A stretch of DNA of 64,000 bases from Lanius collurio (taxonomy: Eukaryota > Chordata > Aves > Passeriformes > Laniidae): NCBI GenBank assembly GCA_020086605.1, contig JACBWW010000015.1, positions 10,947,511-11,011,510 of the forward strand, written 5' to 3'. This document shows, one piece after another, positions 26,820-38,953 of this stretch. The first letter of the stretch is position 1, and each line of letters starts with the position of its first letter. Position numbers and translations under genes: made by a program. The notes beneath the pieces are model-generated. The model was not told where the DNA came from and did no database searches. It saw only the letters and a program-made list of their open reading frames with translations.

Positions 26820-29050
26820 ACTGGAGATGATTGGGCAGCTCTGCATTGTTATAGAAATGTATGAGAACAGCATGAAGTTGCTGAGGGAGAACTTAGGTAT
26901 TTAAGTCTATTGATGCCAAAATTGCCTTTCTAATTACCCTCTACTCATCCTAAAGACATAGATTCTGGAATTCCCTGGGTCTGTGGACCATGGGTTGAAA
27001 ACTAATCCTGAAGTGAAAAAACACAATCTCTTAGTGATAAAATTTGGAAAGCACCAGAAGAGAAAGCTTTAGAGTACTGTCACAGAAATACTAAGCTTGG
27101 GATGGAATATGAAGAGAAATTTCTATAAGATTAAGAAATAAAGAGTAGTGATTGTGAGAGCTTGGGAAACTAATCACCCAAACTTGGATGCAATACAAAT
27201 GCCATCATTAAGAACTGAAGGCTTAGGTAGTCTTGAACCTGCTGTAAGACAGATTTCTTTAATAAATATCCAGTGAACCAATAAAAATTAATGCTGCTTT
27301 GGACATAGGTTTAGCAAGAATCAAGGTCTTACAGAACAGATTTTCATAGAAAATAATCTTGGCTATAGTGATCATAAACTGAATCAGTCTTTATCAAACT
27401 GCAAGCCACACAGCAGGCTTGCCTATGACTAACATTTGGGATTTTAGAAAGGAACAAATGAAAGCACACACAGTGAATTAGGAATGCAAAGCTCTTCAAA
27501 GACAGAAAGTAAGGAATTACTTTAAATCAAAGGGCAGGCACTACTTGAGGTTTAAATTGCAAGGAGGAAAAAACAAATAAGATAATAGAAAGAGCTTATG
27601 AGGCTTCCTTCAGTGAGTTAGCTGCTTTTGTACACATGCAAATCTACCAAGAACAAAGAGAGACTGTTTCTCAGAAGTTACAAGACATAGAAAAGTGGAA
27701 AACAGCTAAATTTTTGGAGCTAGACTTCATTTACCATTAAAACAATCAGCACAAATTCTTTACAACCAATAAAGGAGCATGTGGAACAAAAAATTTTACA
27801 GTGTGCAAATATAGAATTTATTATTAAACAGAGTTTTACTAGAGATTAACATTACTCTGATCTGATTACAGTTCTGATCCACATATTAAATGCATATTTT
27901 GTCTCCATTTTCTATAAAGTTAATGATGAGGACATTAGAGGAGTAAGGAGCAAAAATGAAGGTAGTGCATAAGAAATTATGACACCTGAGGGAGAAATAA
28001 ATGTTAACATTCTTGATACCTCATAAAGCTGAAATAAGTCAGGCTGGATAGTCCAGGTTAGACTATAGAAATATGAAACTGTCAAATGAAATTGACACTC
28101 CAATTGCTAGAATTTTTGGGGGCAGTATGTTATGACTGGAGAACAGCAAAGGTAAAACTAAATTCAAAAGAACATGAACAAAGACAACTTCTGGAACCAT
28201 TAGACTTAATAGACTTAATAAACTGATTTACAAAAAATACCCAGAATAGTATTTGAAGGAAGAGTTAAAGGCAGAGAGAGAGATAAATGAAAGGCAGTAT
28301 AAATTATAATGTGGCTTTGTCAAGAGTCGATAATCTCAAACCAATCCAATGTCACTTTTCAAAAGTTATCTACTTTATTAGACAGAAGAATATTTTTCAT
28401 CAGATATTTAAATAAGGCATTTGATTCATTCTCCCTGCAGAGAAAGTTTGCTAACGGTGGAGAAGCCAAGTGCTAATACTCAATTTCTAAAGCAGCTAAG
28501 GATGTGGCCAGACAAGGAATGATGATAGTTTTCTAGGTGTCTTATCAGTCCTGTGTAATAAGCTACTAAAAGATCTTCAGGAAAAGTATAGATGAAATTA
28601 GTAAACAATATAAAGTTGTACAGGATTATCATTATTACAAAGACTAGAACATCTTATAAAAGCATTAAATTACTTACGATTTAATTGGTAGAATGAAATA
28701 TAAATTAGTAGTAGGAAAAGCCGATTCATGCCACTGGAACGTGACTATGAATAGTGATTACTGAAGTTATTAATGGGCTAATAAATTCACAAATTCATAG
28801 GGAAATATATTTGTTGTGAGAGGAAGCAAAAGGCCTAATCAGAAATATTGTGTATGGTTCTGGACAACTAGTTTTAGTGAAGTTTTACTTTAATTAGAAT
28901 ATCTGCTAAAAAGATTAAAATTATTAGAAAGAGCTAAATGGGGCAATATCAGTACAAGATTAAATGGTAATAAATCAGCTATATATGCATCTTTACAACA
29001 AATTCAGGAAAAGGCTTCCAAATAGACTAATGACAGCAGAAGGATGAAGA
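26820..29050 (+). mobile_element. Ancient CR1/L3-like LINE relic
   Basis: Diverged plus-strand sequence that follows the order of old CR1/L3-type LINEs. GTGGCTTTGTCAAGAG and AACCAATCCAATGTCA precede an AATAAGGCATTTGATTC segment, the degraded FSKAFDT-like block of the reverse transcriptase (here NKAFDS). Further along are fragments resembling the endonuclease-distal and 3' region, such as TATGGTTCTGGACAACTAG and TTAGAAAGAGCTAAATGG. Frames are broken throughout by stops and indels, so it is inactive. Boundaries are approximate. Confidence 0.5.
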
Positions 29051-29643
29051 CTTATGGGTTTATATATAACATTGTAGAAGTAGATAGAACGGTTCTTTGT
29101 GATAAGAACTCTTTTTCCTCTCACAAGCTTTCCTAGACAGCTATATATGTCTGTGTTACATACACACATGGGACTTGTACAAATCAAGTATCCAGGCAGG
29201 CTGGTAATCATTACCAGACAAAGTATATAGAACAGAATTCTCTCTTTAGGGTGGGTCTGCAGCATTCAGTGTTCAACTTCTGGGTGGTTTGTTTTTTCAT
29301 GTTCACCACCAGAGTATGCAGCATGGACTAAACTCAGATGGGAGTTTCATTTCTCTAAGAGAATGTTAGTGCAGTGGACAGGACATAAATGACTATTCAC
29401 ATTGTCTGAGACTCGTTACATTTGTGCCTTTGCCCTTGTACTAAAAACCTTAACATTATATGGTAATGGGAAACATTTCAATACAAATGGAACACAATAG
29501 CACATTAGCAGACATTTTCAAATCTCACTGAACTGGCTGTCTGCATGGTTGCACACATGGTTGCTGTTTCAGATTGGACATATCATTAAATGTTGCCTTC
29601 CTGTGTAATAGCGGAGTGTGAGAGATAACACCATCCAACTCAC

Positions 29644-29710
29644 CAACATCAGACAGATGCTTGAAAGCAGCGAGTGCCCAGATCGCATTGAAATTCAAAT
29701 CTGGATACAA
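29644..29710 (-). CDS. Core exon J of the minus-strand gene
   Basis: 67 bp, phase 0 to phase 1, ending in a consensus donor (GATGTTG|GTGAGT). It encodes LYPDLNFNAIWALAAFKHLS followed by DV. Its acceptor is GATTGCTCCAG, and just upstream the usual pyrimidine tract is replaced by a TA/TG microsatellite. A second AG ten bases in (TATCCAG) would give phase 1 and would not match the upstream exon. The intron before it holds the ERV relic. Confidence 0.55.
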
Positions 29711-29720
29711 CTGGAGCAAT

Positions 29721-29775
29721 CCATATATATACACACACATATACATGTACAAATATATGTATGTATGTATATATT
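29721..29775. repeat. (TA/CA/TG)n microsatellite beside exon J
   Basis: Compound dinucleotide/tetranucleotide tract: TATATATACACACACATATA and then ATATGTATGTATGTATATAT. It ends about a dozen bases before the acceptor AG of exon J on the minus strand, where it occupies the polypyrimidine-tract position. Confidence 0.9.
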
Positions 29776-30129
29776 CCACATCAAATTAAGGCAAAAGAGG
29801 GGATTTGGCAAAGAAAAAAAATTGTCAGGAAATTGAGAAGAAAATGAGCAACACTGAATTAATTGAAAATTCACCATTAATAAATAGGAAAAAGCTACAT
29901 CACTTCCCACTATTGCCTTTATGAATGGCAACAGAGAAAAAAAAGATACTGAATTATAAAAATTTTTTTTTGCTGTTTTAAGTTGTCATTTGTGAAGTTT
30001 TCAGTTTATTGTTATTTCTCATGCCCTTCCCATACATTTCTCACTGTATTTTAAAAAGTATCATACATGAGAAAACAGTTCTCATTACATTTGTTTATCT
30101 ATCCCTTGTAAACAAACATGGGATCCACT

Positions 30130-31980
30130 GCAACTGACAAATTTGCAAGGGAAGTAGAGCATAATCCTTGGTGAAACAAACTGAATACTTGCAGAAAGTA
30201 TGTCTAAGTGATGGTGACAGAATTATGTTGAAAGCAAATGGCTATTGGGATCCAGGAGTTTTCTTAAATTTAGGACCTAACGCAACAATCTCCCCCATTC
30301 TATCACCAGACAAGTAGTTTATTGGGCTCGAGGGTTAGATACCAAGGAGCAAGGCAAACTCTCCATAATCCCCATTAAATCCCTAAGTGACCTCTCTAGA
30401 ACTGTCACAAAAACCATGTGCATACAACCATGCACAAACAAGGACCCCATGATGACCCACTATCTGCTACAGTAGATTTCACAATGTTATAACCATTGAT
30501 TAGAGGAGCCATGACAATGTTTAAACCTTAGTTAGCTGTAAAATGGGATGAGATAGAAAGAGATAATGAATATAATAAAAATAACTCCCTAAATGGGTGG
30601 AATTAATGTGAGGCATTGCTAAATACAGCTGTGAAATGGGCTGAGACAATGCAACAGCTGAAAAACAAAGCCCCCAAGGGAAGAGATCAAAAAGACAGAC
30701 AAGTGAAAGAGGGAAGGAAAACTAGACCAAAGATAAAAGAGGTGAGAACCCTTGAACAGAATCTCAAGAACAGAGAAATGAATTATGGTTGGATTGCCAG
30801 AGCATTCCTAGGCATTCCTATAGCCTCAATTAAGATCAGCCTATAGGCATTACATGGAGTCTGAATGAAGCATTCCAGAAAAAAGATAACAGCAAAAGGA
30901 AGAAGCATATTTCAACTTTCAATAAAAAGGGAGGCAACCCTTTCCTCCCACTTAGGGTGAAATTGAAGGTCATGAGTGAGAAAATGAGTAATTGGGCCTG
31001 ATTGTCCAGGAAAAGGAGGCTGGTCAGTGGATAGGTGATGATGGCCCATATATTTTAACTCCAGTTAGTCCTCAGGGACAATTAGCAACATTTTTAATAA
31101 ACACAGGAGCACAAATTTCAGTGGTAACACAAAATGCCAAGAAGCAGAGCATGAGATCCATATGGCTAACCATTGAGGCAAGCAATGTGAACTGCACAAG
31201 TGTTGCAAGTTAAATTGACAAGGGCAGTTTATGGCTTCCTAATGAGAGCCACATGGCAATTGCTCACTTCACAATTAAAGGTCATCCTGAAATTATTTTG
31301 GATTTTGATGTTTTAAATAGACAAACCTGGCATGTGGTGACCAGCAGTACATGTTCCTTCAGCTCAGACAGAAACAGGGAATCTGCTCTGTGGCTACTAC
31401 ACACAGCCCCTGCATGACCTGACACAAAAATTACTGACACATGGAGGTATCCAATCTGTGTTGTGGCATGAAATAGAATTTCTGAAATCACAGCTGGTGT
31501 GGAGAAAAGACAATCATCTCCAGAACCACTCCCATTATCTCACCTGTCTGGCCAGTTTGGTCACCAGAGGTGGTACTGAGCAATTGACAATACAGCCCCA
31601 CTAACAGCTGCTGTACCAAACCTTGCAAATTTAACGTCTTGCAAGCAGTCACGCGGCCCTGGATGGGCAGGGTTCAGTACAAAATCTATGTTCTTTATGG
31701 ATCCCTTGAAGAAGTAGGACAAAGAGAAGTTTGCTTGGGAAGGAATACAGTATTCCTTAAGAGAGTCTCGTAAGGGTATAAACCACCACCACGCTCACTG
31801 CACTTGCTGAATTTTAAGAGAGTCTCACTCCCCCAAGATATGAAACTGTAACAATATACCAGTGATATTTGAATTGGAGAAACTTCCCCTGAAAAGGCAG
31901 GGAAAGCAGAAGGAGAGCAGAGAAAGTGCTCAATAAAGCAGAAATTGAGATTCCACACAGAAAATGTCACAGACCAAGTA
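30130..31980 (+). pseudogene. Broken endogenous retrovirus relic (gag-protease-pol)
   Basis: Plus-strand internal ERV sequence with no intact gene. The 30.24-30.85 kb part reads as fragments of gag in several frames. A 74-codon frame at 30992-31213 carries the aspartic-protease core as FLINTGAQISVV, where the expected active-site D of DTGA is N. Beyond it, a protease-to-reverse-transcriptase boundary-like segment (ILDFDVLNRQTW) continues in broken frames to about 31.7 kb. Stops and frameshifts are frequent and no flanking LTR pair was found. The relic lies antisense within the intron between exons I and J of the minus-strand gene and must be old. Confidence 0.65.
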
Positions 31981-33290
31981 AATTAATATTTTTAGGTACT
32001 TGGTGGATAGCAGGCAGTGCAGTGATTCCTTCAGATACCTTATGAAAAATCAAAGAGATGTAAATGCCCTAATCAAGAAAGGAGTTACAATAATTAATGA
32101 GAATTTTTGGATATTGGAGGGTGTTTTATCATATCCCATCCATTAAACTTACTCTTTGGTTCCTCCAGCTTGTTCATGTTCTGTCTGTAATAGTTTATGT
32201 GATCTTGAAAGATTTTCAGTTCTAAATGTAAGTGGGAGCAGTGGAGCTCCTTTTAATATGACATGAAGGTTACTTGGTAATCACATACCAGTCTTCCAAA
32301 GCTCTAATCAGAAAGTGATGTACAAAAGGCCAGCATTTGATGTTTTTTATTGACCTGATGAAACATTTTTAAAAAGGGTGTACTCCTTCTGATGTCAAGA
32401 GGGCATCAGCTCAAATTAAGTCTGTGCTTAAGGATTCTGATTCATCAGACCTTCTACTACTTCATTTGCAAACCAAATTGCAGAGTGTACCTCTGCTCTA
32501 ATGTTAGTCTACTCACATTAGAAAAATCGGTGTGGAAGTGTTGAAGTGATTAAATGTCAGTGTAATGAATTTCATATACTGAAAGGCAAAAATGGCAAGG
32601 AGTCTAAGTTTTAATATGTGCTCCATAACAGAAGTGAAGAAGGCTGATGACAAAATTTATGCTGCAACCAATTAATTAAAAAGAAAATTCTACCAGAACA
32701 GCTTGGGTAGGCAAACACTTCTGATTCTATGAGAAGTACAATAGGAAATACAAAGCAGACTAGGATTGACATATTTCTTGTGGTAATTGGCATTTGCATC
32801 CCATGGGCAGCTGAAAGGGCAAAGTGTACAAAGTCTCTTCACGTGTCTTGCTCACGTATTTTCCCCATCTATAACATGAATTGTTTCATCCAGACTTTGA
32901 GCTGACCTACTGTTCCATAGAAATGAACAGTGACATGCAGGGGTATATTGAATGCCTAGAATAAATTATACAAATTTTTGCTGCTTATTCACTTCTTTAT
33001 GAGACAGGAGCTTAGCTACAGTCAATGACAGGAAAAAAAAAGTGAGTCACCAACACTTTTCAACAGTGTCTGCTGTCTGAGCCATCATCCAATTATAGTT
33101 ACTACCTCAGTAGTTCTGCTATTCTAGGTGATGGAGAGCTAACAACAAGAGAACAAAAGTGTATTAATAGAAGCTTTCATTTTCTTTGTTGTCATAGACA
33201 CATCATGGTCAGAAAAATTATAGAATGCTGTTCTTGACCTGCTATATAATTTTTCTATTATCTTATACTTTCTCAATTATAAAAGCATTG

Positions 33291-33303
33291 TATATATATA
33301 TAA
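33291..33303. repeat. Short (TA)n run
   Basis: GTATATATATATAAG; short AT dinucleotide repeat in unassigned intronic DNA. Confidence 0.7.
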
Positions 33304-33982
33304 GAATTTCACAGTTTATTCAAAATTGGGCATAAATTTTACCACCAACTTTATCAGTGTTAGATCGTCCCAATCACAAACCAATCATTTGAAAGAAGTT
33401 TTACATTAATATAACTGAGCACAAACTGCAGTTACTCCTCCTCATATCTCGAGTGAAAGAGTTAAAGAGAGAGAATTAGCCTTTGCTCATAACCAAATAT
33501 GAATAAATCCAAACTAGAACAAAAACCAGCACTTCAATAAATAAAATCAAAATAAAATCACTATAGCCCATGACCCCTTCTCTGCTTAAAGATAAATGAA
33601 GAAGCTCAAAAGGGACTTGCATCTTTCTTTCCTGTTTTGTTTTGGGTTTTTTTTAATCTCTGTTATATTTAAGTTTTTTTACAAAGTCACTAGAAGGGTG
33701 GGTCTTTACAAGGCTTCTGCTCCATTTTCACTAACAAAGCTGTAGAGATAACATATTAGAATAGACTGGGTCAATGAAAGTCCCAAGTTCTCTAAGTGTT
33801 TATTTGCTGTGTGACTGAATCTGCTCAATATTTCAGAAACTAAAAAAAAGGGAATGACTAATAACTCTATCAGCTACTCAGAGTGTATTAGGGATATAAC
33901 TCAATAATAGCTGCTTTTAATTCTTCTGTTTTTCCCTTCTTTATTCAACTAGGACTATGATTATCTGACAGTTGGTTAATAC

Positions 33983-34034
33983 CTTCCACAAAATAGGCAC
34001 ATCTTCAACTGAAGGCCGGCAAAGAAACAGGACA
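33983..34034 (-). CDS. Core exon I of the minus-strand gene
   Basis: 52 bp, phase 2 to phase 0, with a strong acceptor (CATTTCTGCATGTTGCTCAG) and donor TGGAAG|GTATTA. It encodes 17 codons, VLFLCRPSVEDVPILWK, in the only open frame, which is the frame required by the preceding exon. It contains a CpG-bearing segment (GCCGGCC) unusual for this AT-rich surrounding. Confidence 0.55.
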
Positions 34035-34208
34035 CTGAGCAACATGCAGAAATGCCAGAGTGCAAGCTCTATACTCCTGTTATCTGTTCGCATGCTTCAA
34101 GCAGTTTCTTATGATTACAAGAGAGATTTAAATTATTATATGGCAAAGCATGCCTAACATCACTACCATTTTTTTGCTGTAAATTCTCTGTTGATCTCTA
34201 TGTAGCTG

Positions 34209-34211
<3 letters not shown>

Positions 34212-34255
<44 letters not shown>
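34212..34255. repeat. Poly-T homopolymer, 44 bases
   Basis: Uninterrupted T-run on the plus strand, poly-A on the strand of the predicted gene. It lies in the roughly 310-bp intron between exons H and I. Length is likely variable between individuals, and runs this long are prone to sequencing and assembly error. Confidence 0.95.
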
Positions 34256-34258
<3 letters not shown>

Positions 34259-34344
34259 GAAGGCCTATTTTGGAGAAATTTGGATATTTGGCAATGATAG
34301 TCATACGTAGTGACCATGCCCATGATGGCAGACAACACACATAC

Positions 34345-34488
34345 CTGAATCTGATCTTCAGACTATCACTGTCAACATTCCAACAAATTAAGTCTTCCCA
34401 AAGACATCTTTGGTCTGCTTTTTCACAAAATCCATCTGTTGAATACCCTATAACCTGGTTGAGATTTTCCACTGTTGTAAATATTTCA
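34345..34488 (-). CDS. Core exon H of the minus-strand gene
   Basis: 144 bp with 47 whole codons, phase 2 to phase 2. It follows a good acceptor (TAATATGTATTACTACAG) and ends at an excellent donor (AGATTCAG|GTATGT). The translation includes EIFTTVENLNQVIGYSTDGF, CEKADQRCLWEDLICWNVDS and DSLKIRF, a cysteine- and tryptophan-containing globular-type segment. The downstream intron is only about 310 bp and contains a 44-base homopolymer (poly-A on the coding strand). No domain is recognised. Confidence 0.6.
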
Positions 34489-35228
34489 CTGTAGTAATAC
34501 ATATTACAAACCATTAGCATCATACTGATAGTTACAGCATTTAGATTAGAGAGCCTCTTTTTTCATTTTAAAAAATGAGCAACATTCAACCTTAGAACAC
34601 CTGAAATACAGCAGTTGCATTCAAAATCAGCAGACTGAAACCAAAGTTCCTATTAGCTCCTTTATGCCTTTAGATTATTCATATTTCATCTGTGAGTATA
34701 CAGCCAACAGGTACCTCATCTTCTACAGGTCTTATATTAAAAAAACACCTCAACAATCTAGATTTCAAATGCCTTTCCTTATAATTCCATCCCCATTATT
34801 TTAATCAAATCAACAAACAAGGAAGTAAAATACCCATTACAATTCACTGGATTGACCTGATCTATGTTGGAAGACGAGGAAGAACGGGACTGAGAAGCCA
34901 CTAATAACTGAGATGTATGCTTTTTACTTCAAAGATTTCAGTACTTGGCTCAAACATAATATTTTTTTTTGAGCATTCTGGAAAAGATCTAAGAAAAGGA
35001 AAAATTATTCCTAAATTTTGGATAACAAGTTAAAATCAAATAGGGTGTGTGTATAGTGATTTGTCCAAAATTTCACAGCAAGTCAGTGAAAGCAGCTTTG
35101 TTAAAGGGAAGTATTAAGTAGAACATGTGTGCACAGAGTTGCATTCATACTTTGACTCATCTTTGATCACATAAATTGAAACTAGACAGCAAAACCATTG
35201 CAGTTACTGATACTAATTCACAAATTTA

Positions 35229-35400
35229 ATAGAATCACAGAATTTGCTGAGTTGGAAGGGAGCCACAAGGATCATTGAGTCCAATTCCTAGCCCTCCACA
35301 GGACAACCCTGAGAGTCATACTATGAGCCTGAGAGCATTGTCTAAATGTTTCTTGAACTCAGGCTTGGTGCTGTGACTACTTCCCTGGGGAAGTTTATTA
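35229..35400 (-). mobile_element. CR1 LINE 3' fragment
   Basis: Starts on the plus strand as AGAATCACAGAATTTGCTGA then GTTGGAAGGGAGCCACAAGG, the reverse complement of the CR1 3' end. It continues through CCCTCCACAGGACAACCC to TTCCCTGGGGAAG. About 170 bp, minus orientation, moderately diverged. It is followed by an AT-rich stretch that may be decayed CR1. Confidence 0.85.
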
Positions 35401-36131
35401 TTAGTTTATTATTATTGCTGATGTTAAATAATGTATTTCTAATAAATACAGTCCACAATGAGTAATGAGTTGTTGAAACAGAAAAACAGTGTTCTATTTT
35501 TTCAGTTCAAGGAAGCTCCACTTCCTTGCTTTTGTTATCTCCTGTGTTAGGGTGCTGCCGAGTACAGAAGGTCAATAACTTCGTAGTCAGCAGTGATTGA
35601 AGTGAGAAGCCGAAGTGAAGAAGGGAAGTTTTTAGGACATCCTTTGTTAATCATCATAAAGTGCCAAAAAGAGAGTAACTCTATTATTTATAGGCAGACT
35701 GGCATGTTTGAGAGGAAAAGGACAGGTTTCACACGCACAGTCATTTGACAAGGAGATTATTTAGAATTTTTAATGTTTGAGTAAGAGTGCTTTGCTATAT
35801 AGGAGAGTGTAAAATGGCAGAGATCTCATTCAGAAATAGGCACTGTGCAAGAGTAAAGCACTGCAGCATAGAAAAGAAATAATGGAAAAAAATCAACCTG
35901 ATGCAACCCATCATCATACATGAGATAAGCTTGAATCAACTGATGTTTAAATACACTGGCAAAAGCATCTGTTTTAATATCAGTATGTCCTTGACCTGGA
36001 GCATGAGCATGTTCTAAATGTAGTCAGCATGACTCCAGATTTGAGACTTTAACAGCTTAAATACTATCTTAGTAAGAATTTTATCTGACATACATAGGCC
36101 ACGAAACTCCAAGTATCAAAATTTGTCTTAC

Positions 36132-36193
36132 CAGCTTCTACATTCCTGTCTCTCTATTATAACAATCACCATCCATCCAGCTCCAAAGGAACT
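36132..36193 (-). CDS. Core exon X of the minus-strand gene
   Basis: 62 bp, phase 0 to phase 2, ending in a strong donor (GAAGCTG|GTAAGA). It encodes SSFGAGWMVIVIIERQECRS, and the split codon with the next exon gives cysteine. It supplies exactly the phase change (0 to 2) required between the neighbouring exons at 38.3 and 34.5 kb. The acceptor (AAATCTCCAG) is preceded by a purine-rich stretch, with its pyrimidines further up (CTCATCCTAGCTCCTAG), which lowers confidence. Confidence 0.45.
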
Positions 36194-36696
36194 CTGGAGA
36201 TTTATTTTTCCTAGGAGCTAGGATGAGTAATCTTTGTTGACCGCACAGCACATTCTGTTTAAGTTTTTTGCATTAAAAGGGCAAAGGATGCTGCACTGTT
36301 GACATGCACTAGTAACCCTACCTGCCTCTCTAGCCCAAGGTATCAAGCATTTCTTCTCTTCTATTGTGTTTAGGAGAGTGGGGTTTTCCCCACATTATGG
36401 TGGCTTTCTTTGCACCAAGTTATCTTCGTGCCTCTTTTACAATTTGTTGGTCTTCCTTCTGCATTGGACTTTAGCTGTCAATGTTAAAAGTTATGACCTG
36501 CTGCTGTACTTCTCATGTATCTGCAATCAGATGACACTGATAGCCCTCAGAATTTTTAAGTAAACTTTTCCTTGTTTTCATCCTCACCTCTAAGGCCACA
36601 GACACAACCTGAGCCAAGTTATCAAAGATCAACTATTTAAAAGGTGTACACAAGCACAGCTCATTTTAGTTGAAACAGGTACACAAGAACTCATAC

Positions 36697-36755
36697 CGAC
36701 TGTTAAAGCAGAAGCACAGAATAACTTCGGACAGGCACATTCATCAAAGTGTTAC
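36697..36755 (-). other. Pseudo-exon or possible poison exon in intron G-X
   Basis: 59 bp bounded by one of the best acceptors of the window (TTTTTTTCCTCTTTTGCTTATAG) and a good donor (CAGTCG|GTATGA) on the gene strand. Every frame contains a stop; in the phase delivered by exon G the fourth codon is TGA. If included, it would truncate the protein and expose the mRNA to nonsense-mediated decay. It may simply be an unused pseudo-exon. Confidence 0.35.
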
Positions 36756-38340
36756 CTATAAGCAAAAGAGGAAAAAAACACTTGAAGCACTGTTAAAATT
36801 GTAAAGTAAAAAAGCAGACCTTTATCTGGAAGCATCCAGGTGTCCTGGTGGTGATGGTGCTCACCCAGAAACCAATTTCCACAATTTTATAAGGTTAGCT
36901 AATTAGGATATCTAACATGTACATCAAATAGGAGATTCAGTTGCCCCAGTAACCCATCTATTTGGGTTAGTCCAAGGGCTTCTTTACCCCACTTTTTGGT
37001 GTGATGTCGTAGTATTCCTTCTGAGATTCTGATTGAAAATGTTCTTTTTGTAGGTTCTCCTCCTGACAATAAGACTATACAGTATTTCAGGAATGTGTTT
37101 AGAAGGTCAGGTTATTGTTCTAAGATTTAAGAGAAAGGGTAGAAATGTACTATCGTTAATTAATAAGATATGTAACTATATAATAGTAGTTTACAGAGCT
37201 ACAAATATATGAAAAATGTGTAAAAAGTATAAAATCTTTTGGGCCTCAAAAGTAATTCATTTTCTTGGCACAGCTGACATGGTTAGTCATTTTTCCCAGA
37301 AAACAAATTAACTTCTCCAGTAGATCACAATACAAAACTGAGCTGATAACAAAAGATACACACATTTCTAATAAAAATGTAATTATTATTTATTTCTTCT
37401 GCTTTAGGAAATGTTGGAATTGCAGTAGGAAAGTCTGCAATGACTTTCTGCATTCTGACCAGTCACATCCCAAGGTCAGGAATTCAGCACTTCTGCAGCA
37501 GCCCCGAGAAAGGAATCCAGCTATTTAGTCTCTGTTCCTCGATTCTTACTCACTGTTAGCATTTTTTCATTTTTGCAATGTCTATTTACAGAGAGAGAGA
37601 GATTATACATGCTCAGTGAAAGGTAGAAACCAGCCTTCCTGTTAGTTTCACAAAATACTGTATTCAAACAGTATCAGATCAGCTGGAAAACCAAACAAAT
37701 AGACAAGATTATAGAAGTTATCATCTGTTTACATACAATCCAGACAGACATGATTTTTTACACATGGAAAGAGAGGAGGCAGAAGACCAGGAGAAGCCTG
37801 AAATACACAAATCTTGAACCTGTTCCTTTCAAGTCTGGCAATATTGAAAAAGTGACCTGGGATTTCAGAAGAACAAAAGGTTAGTTCTTCTCTTTGCAAC
37901 AACTACATATCAGCAACATTTTTTTTAGACAAAGAAGTAAATGTCAAATTCCTAAAGGTGCCTTGAGACTCCAGTGATCATTTCATCATTTCCTACAGAG
38001 AAGAGGAGGAGGAAAGGTGTAAGGACTGTGTGGCTAAGGCAAAATCCTTCAGCTGGCTGAGAGGGGACCACACAAGACAGGACAACACAGAACCAAGCCC
38101 AGGACAGCTCCCCTTCTCCGTCGTGATGGTGTCAGTTGTATCTGATACAACCAGAGCCACACATGCTCATCAGTCTCCTAGAGGCCTTGGCATGGGTTAC
38201 CAGAGACCAACCATATGGAAATCTCTTTTAAAGGTTGTTTATTGCTGTTGTGGTTTCAGGCAAATGGATTTGGTGCTTCCACGCATAATTGCACTGATCA
38301 AAGAGTTTAAACATTCAGGTGCTGAACTTTTATGTCTTAC

Positions 38341-38675
38341 CTCCTGCTGTGTTTTCACTAACCGTGCATTCTGTGATGGTTCAGTAGGAGCCACTACTGA
38401 AAAAAAGTCACCACTTTTTCCGGAAAACATATTTTCAATATCTGAAATTCCAAGCAAGATACATTCCCACTGAAAAAAATCAAACTCCTCAACACCAATT
38501 AAAATTGCCTTTTCCTTCCCTGCGACATCTAAGCCAGCTAAGAAGGTATTGTCACCAGCAAGATTTCTGTGTAGCACAGTTACATGATGGGCAGCTTGGT
38601 GATGTTTGCATACTTGTTGACATGCTTCTCCATCCCATATGGTTCTTGAAGACTGCATTCTTTCAGATGTTAACA
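38341..38675 (-). CDS. Core exon G, the largest exon of the minus-strand gene
   Basis: 335 bp carrying 111 codons, phase 1 to phase 0. The acceptor is CATCTCTTGCTAG and the donor is a strong CAGGAG|GTAAGA. The frame is protein-like throughout, including RTIWDGEACQQVCKHHQAAH, a segment with TFLAGLDVAGKEKAILIGVE, and FDFFQWECILLGISDIENMF, ending FSVVAPTEPSQNARLVKTQQE. The open frame does not stop at the donor: it runs another 33 codons to a TAA at 38239 that overlaps AATAAA, so an intron-retained alternative end is conceivable. The plus strand of the same DNA is also open over part of its length, but that reading lacks comparable splice partners. I do not recognise the family. Confidence 0.65.
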
Positions 38676-38953
38676 CTAGCAAGAGATGTTTCATGTCAAA
38701 GAATTTCCCTTGGGATAAGTTATAGTTTGTTAACTCCTTTAACTTGGTTCTACTATATTGACATTGACAAATATAAATCCCTATTAGGCTATCAGATTAA
38801 TTAATTTTCTTCTTGAATGTCTTTTATAATTACAGACAAATAATTTTCAGGGCTAAATCTATGTCTAAACTTGGTGTGTTTTCCTCCAGAGAACTGGAAT
38901 AAATAGTTATTTACACTTCAGCTCTCTAATGGTCTGTTTTAAATAGTGAATAC

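Noticed and set aside
37383..37528. Plus-strand exon-like segment after TTCTTCTGCTTTAG, with CWNCSRKVCNDF
   Set aside because: Looks like a zinc-knuckle at first sight but the cysteine spacing does not fit one. The minus strand is equally open and no partner exon was found.
38030..38473. 147-codon plus-strand frame overlapping exon G
   Set aside because: It overlaps the better-supported minus-strand exon. It has one plausible plus-strand acceptor but no partner exons.
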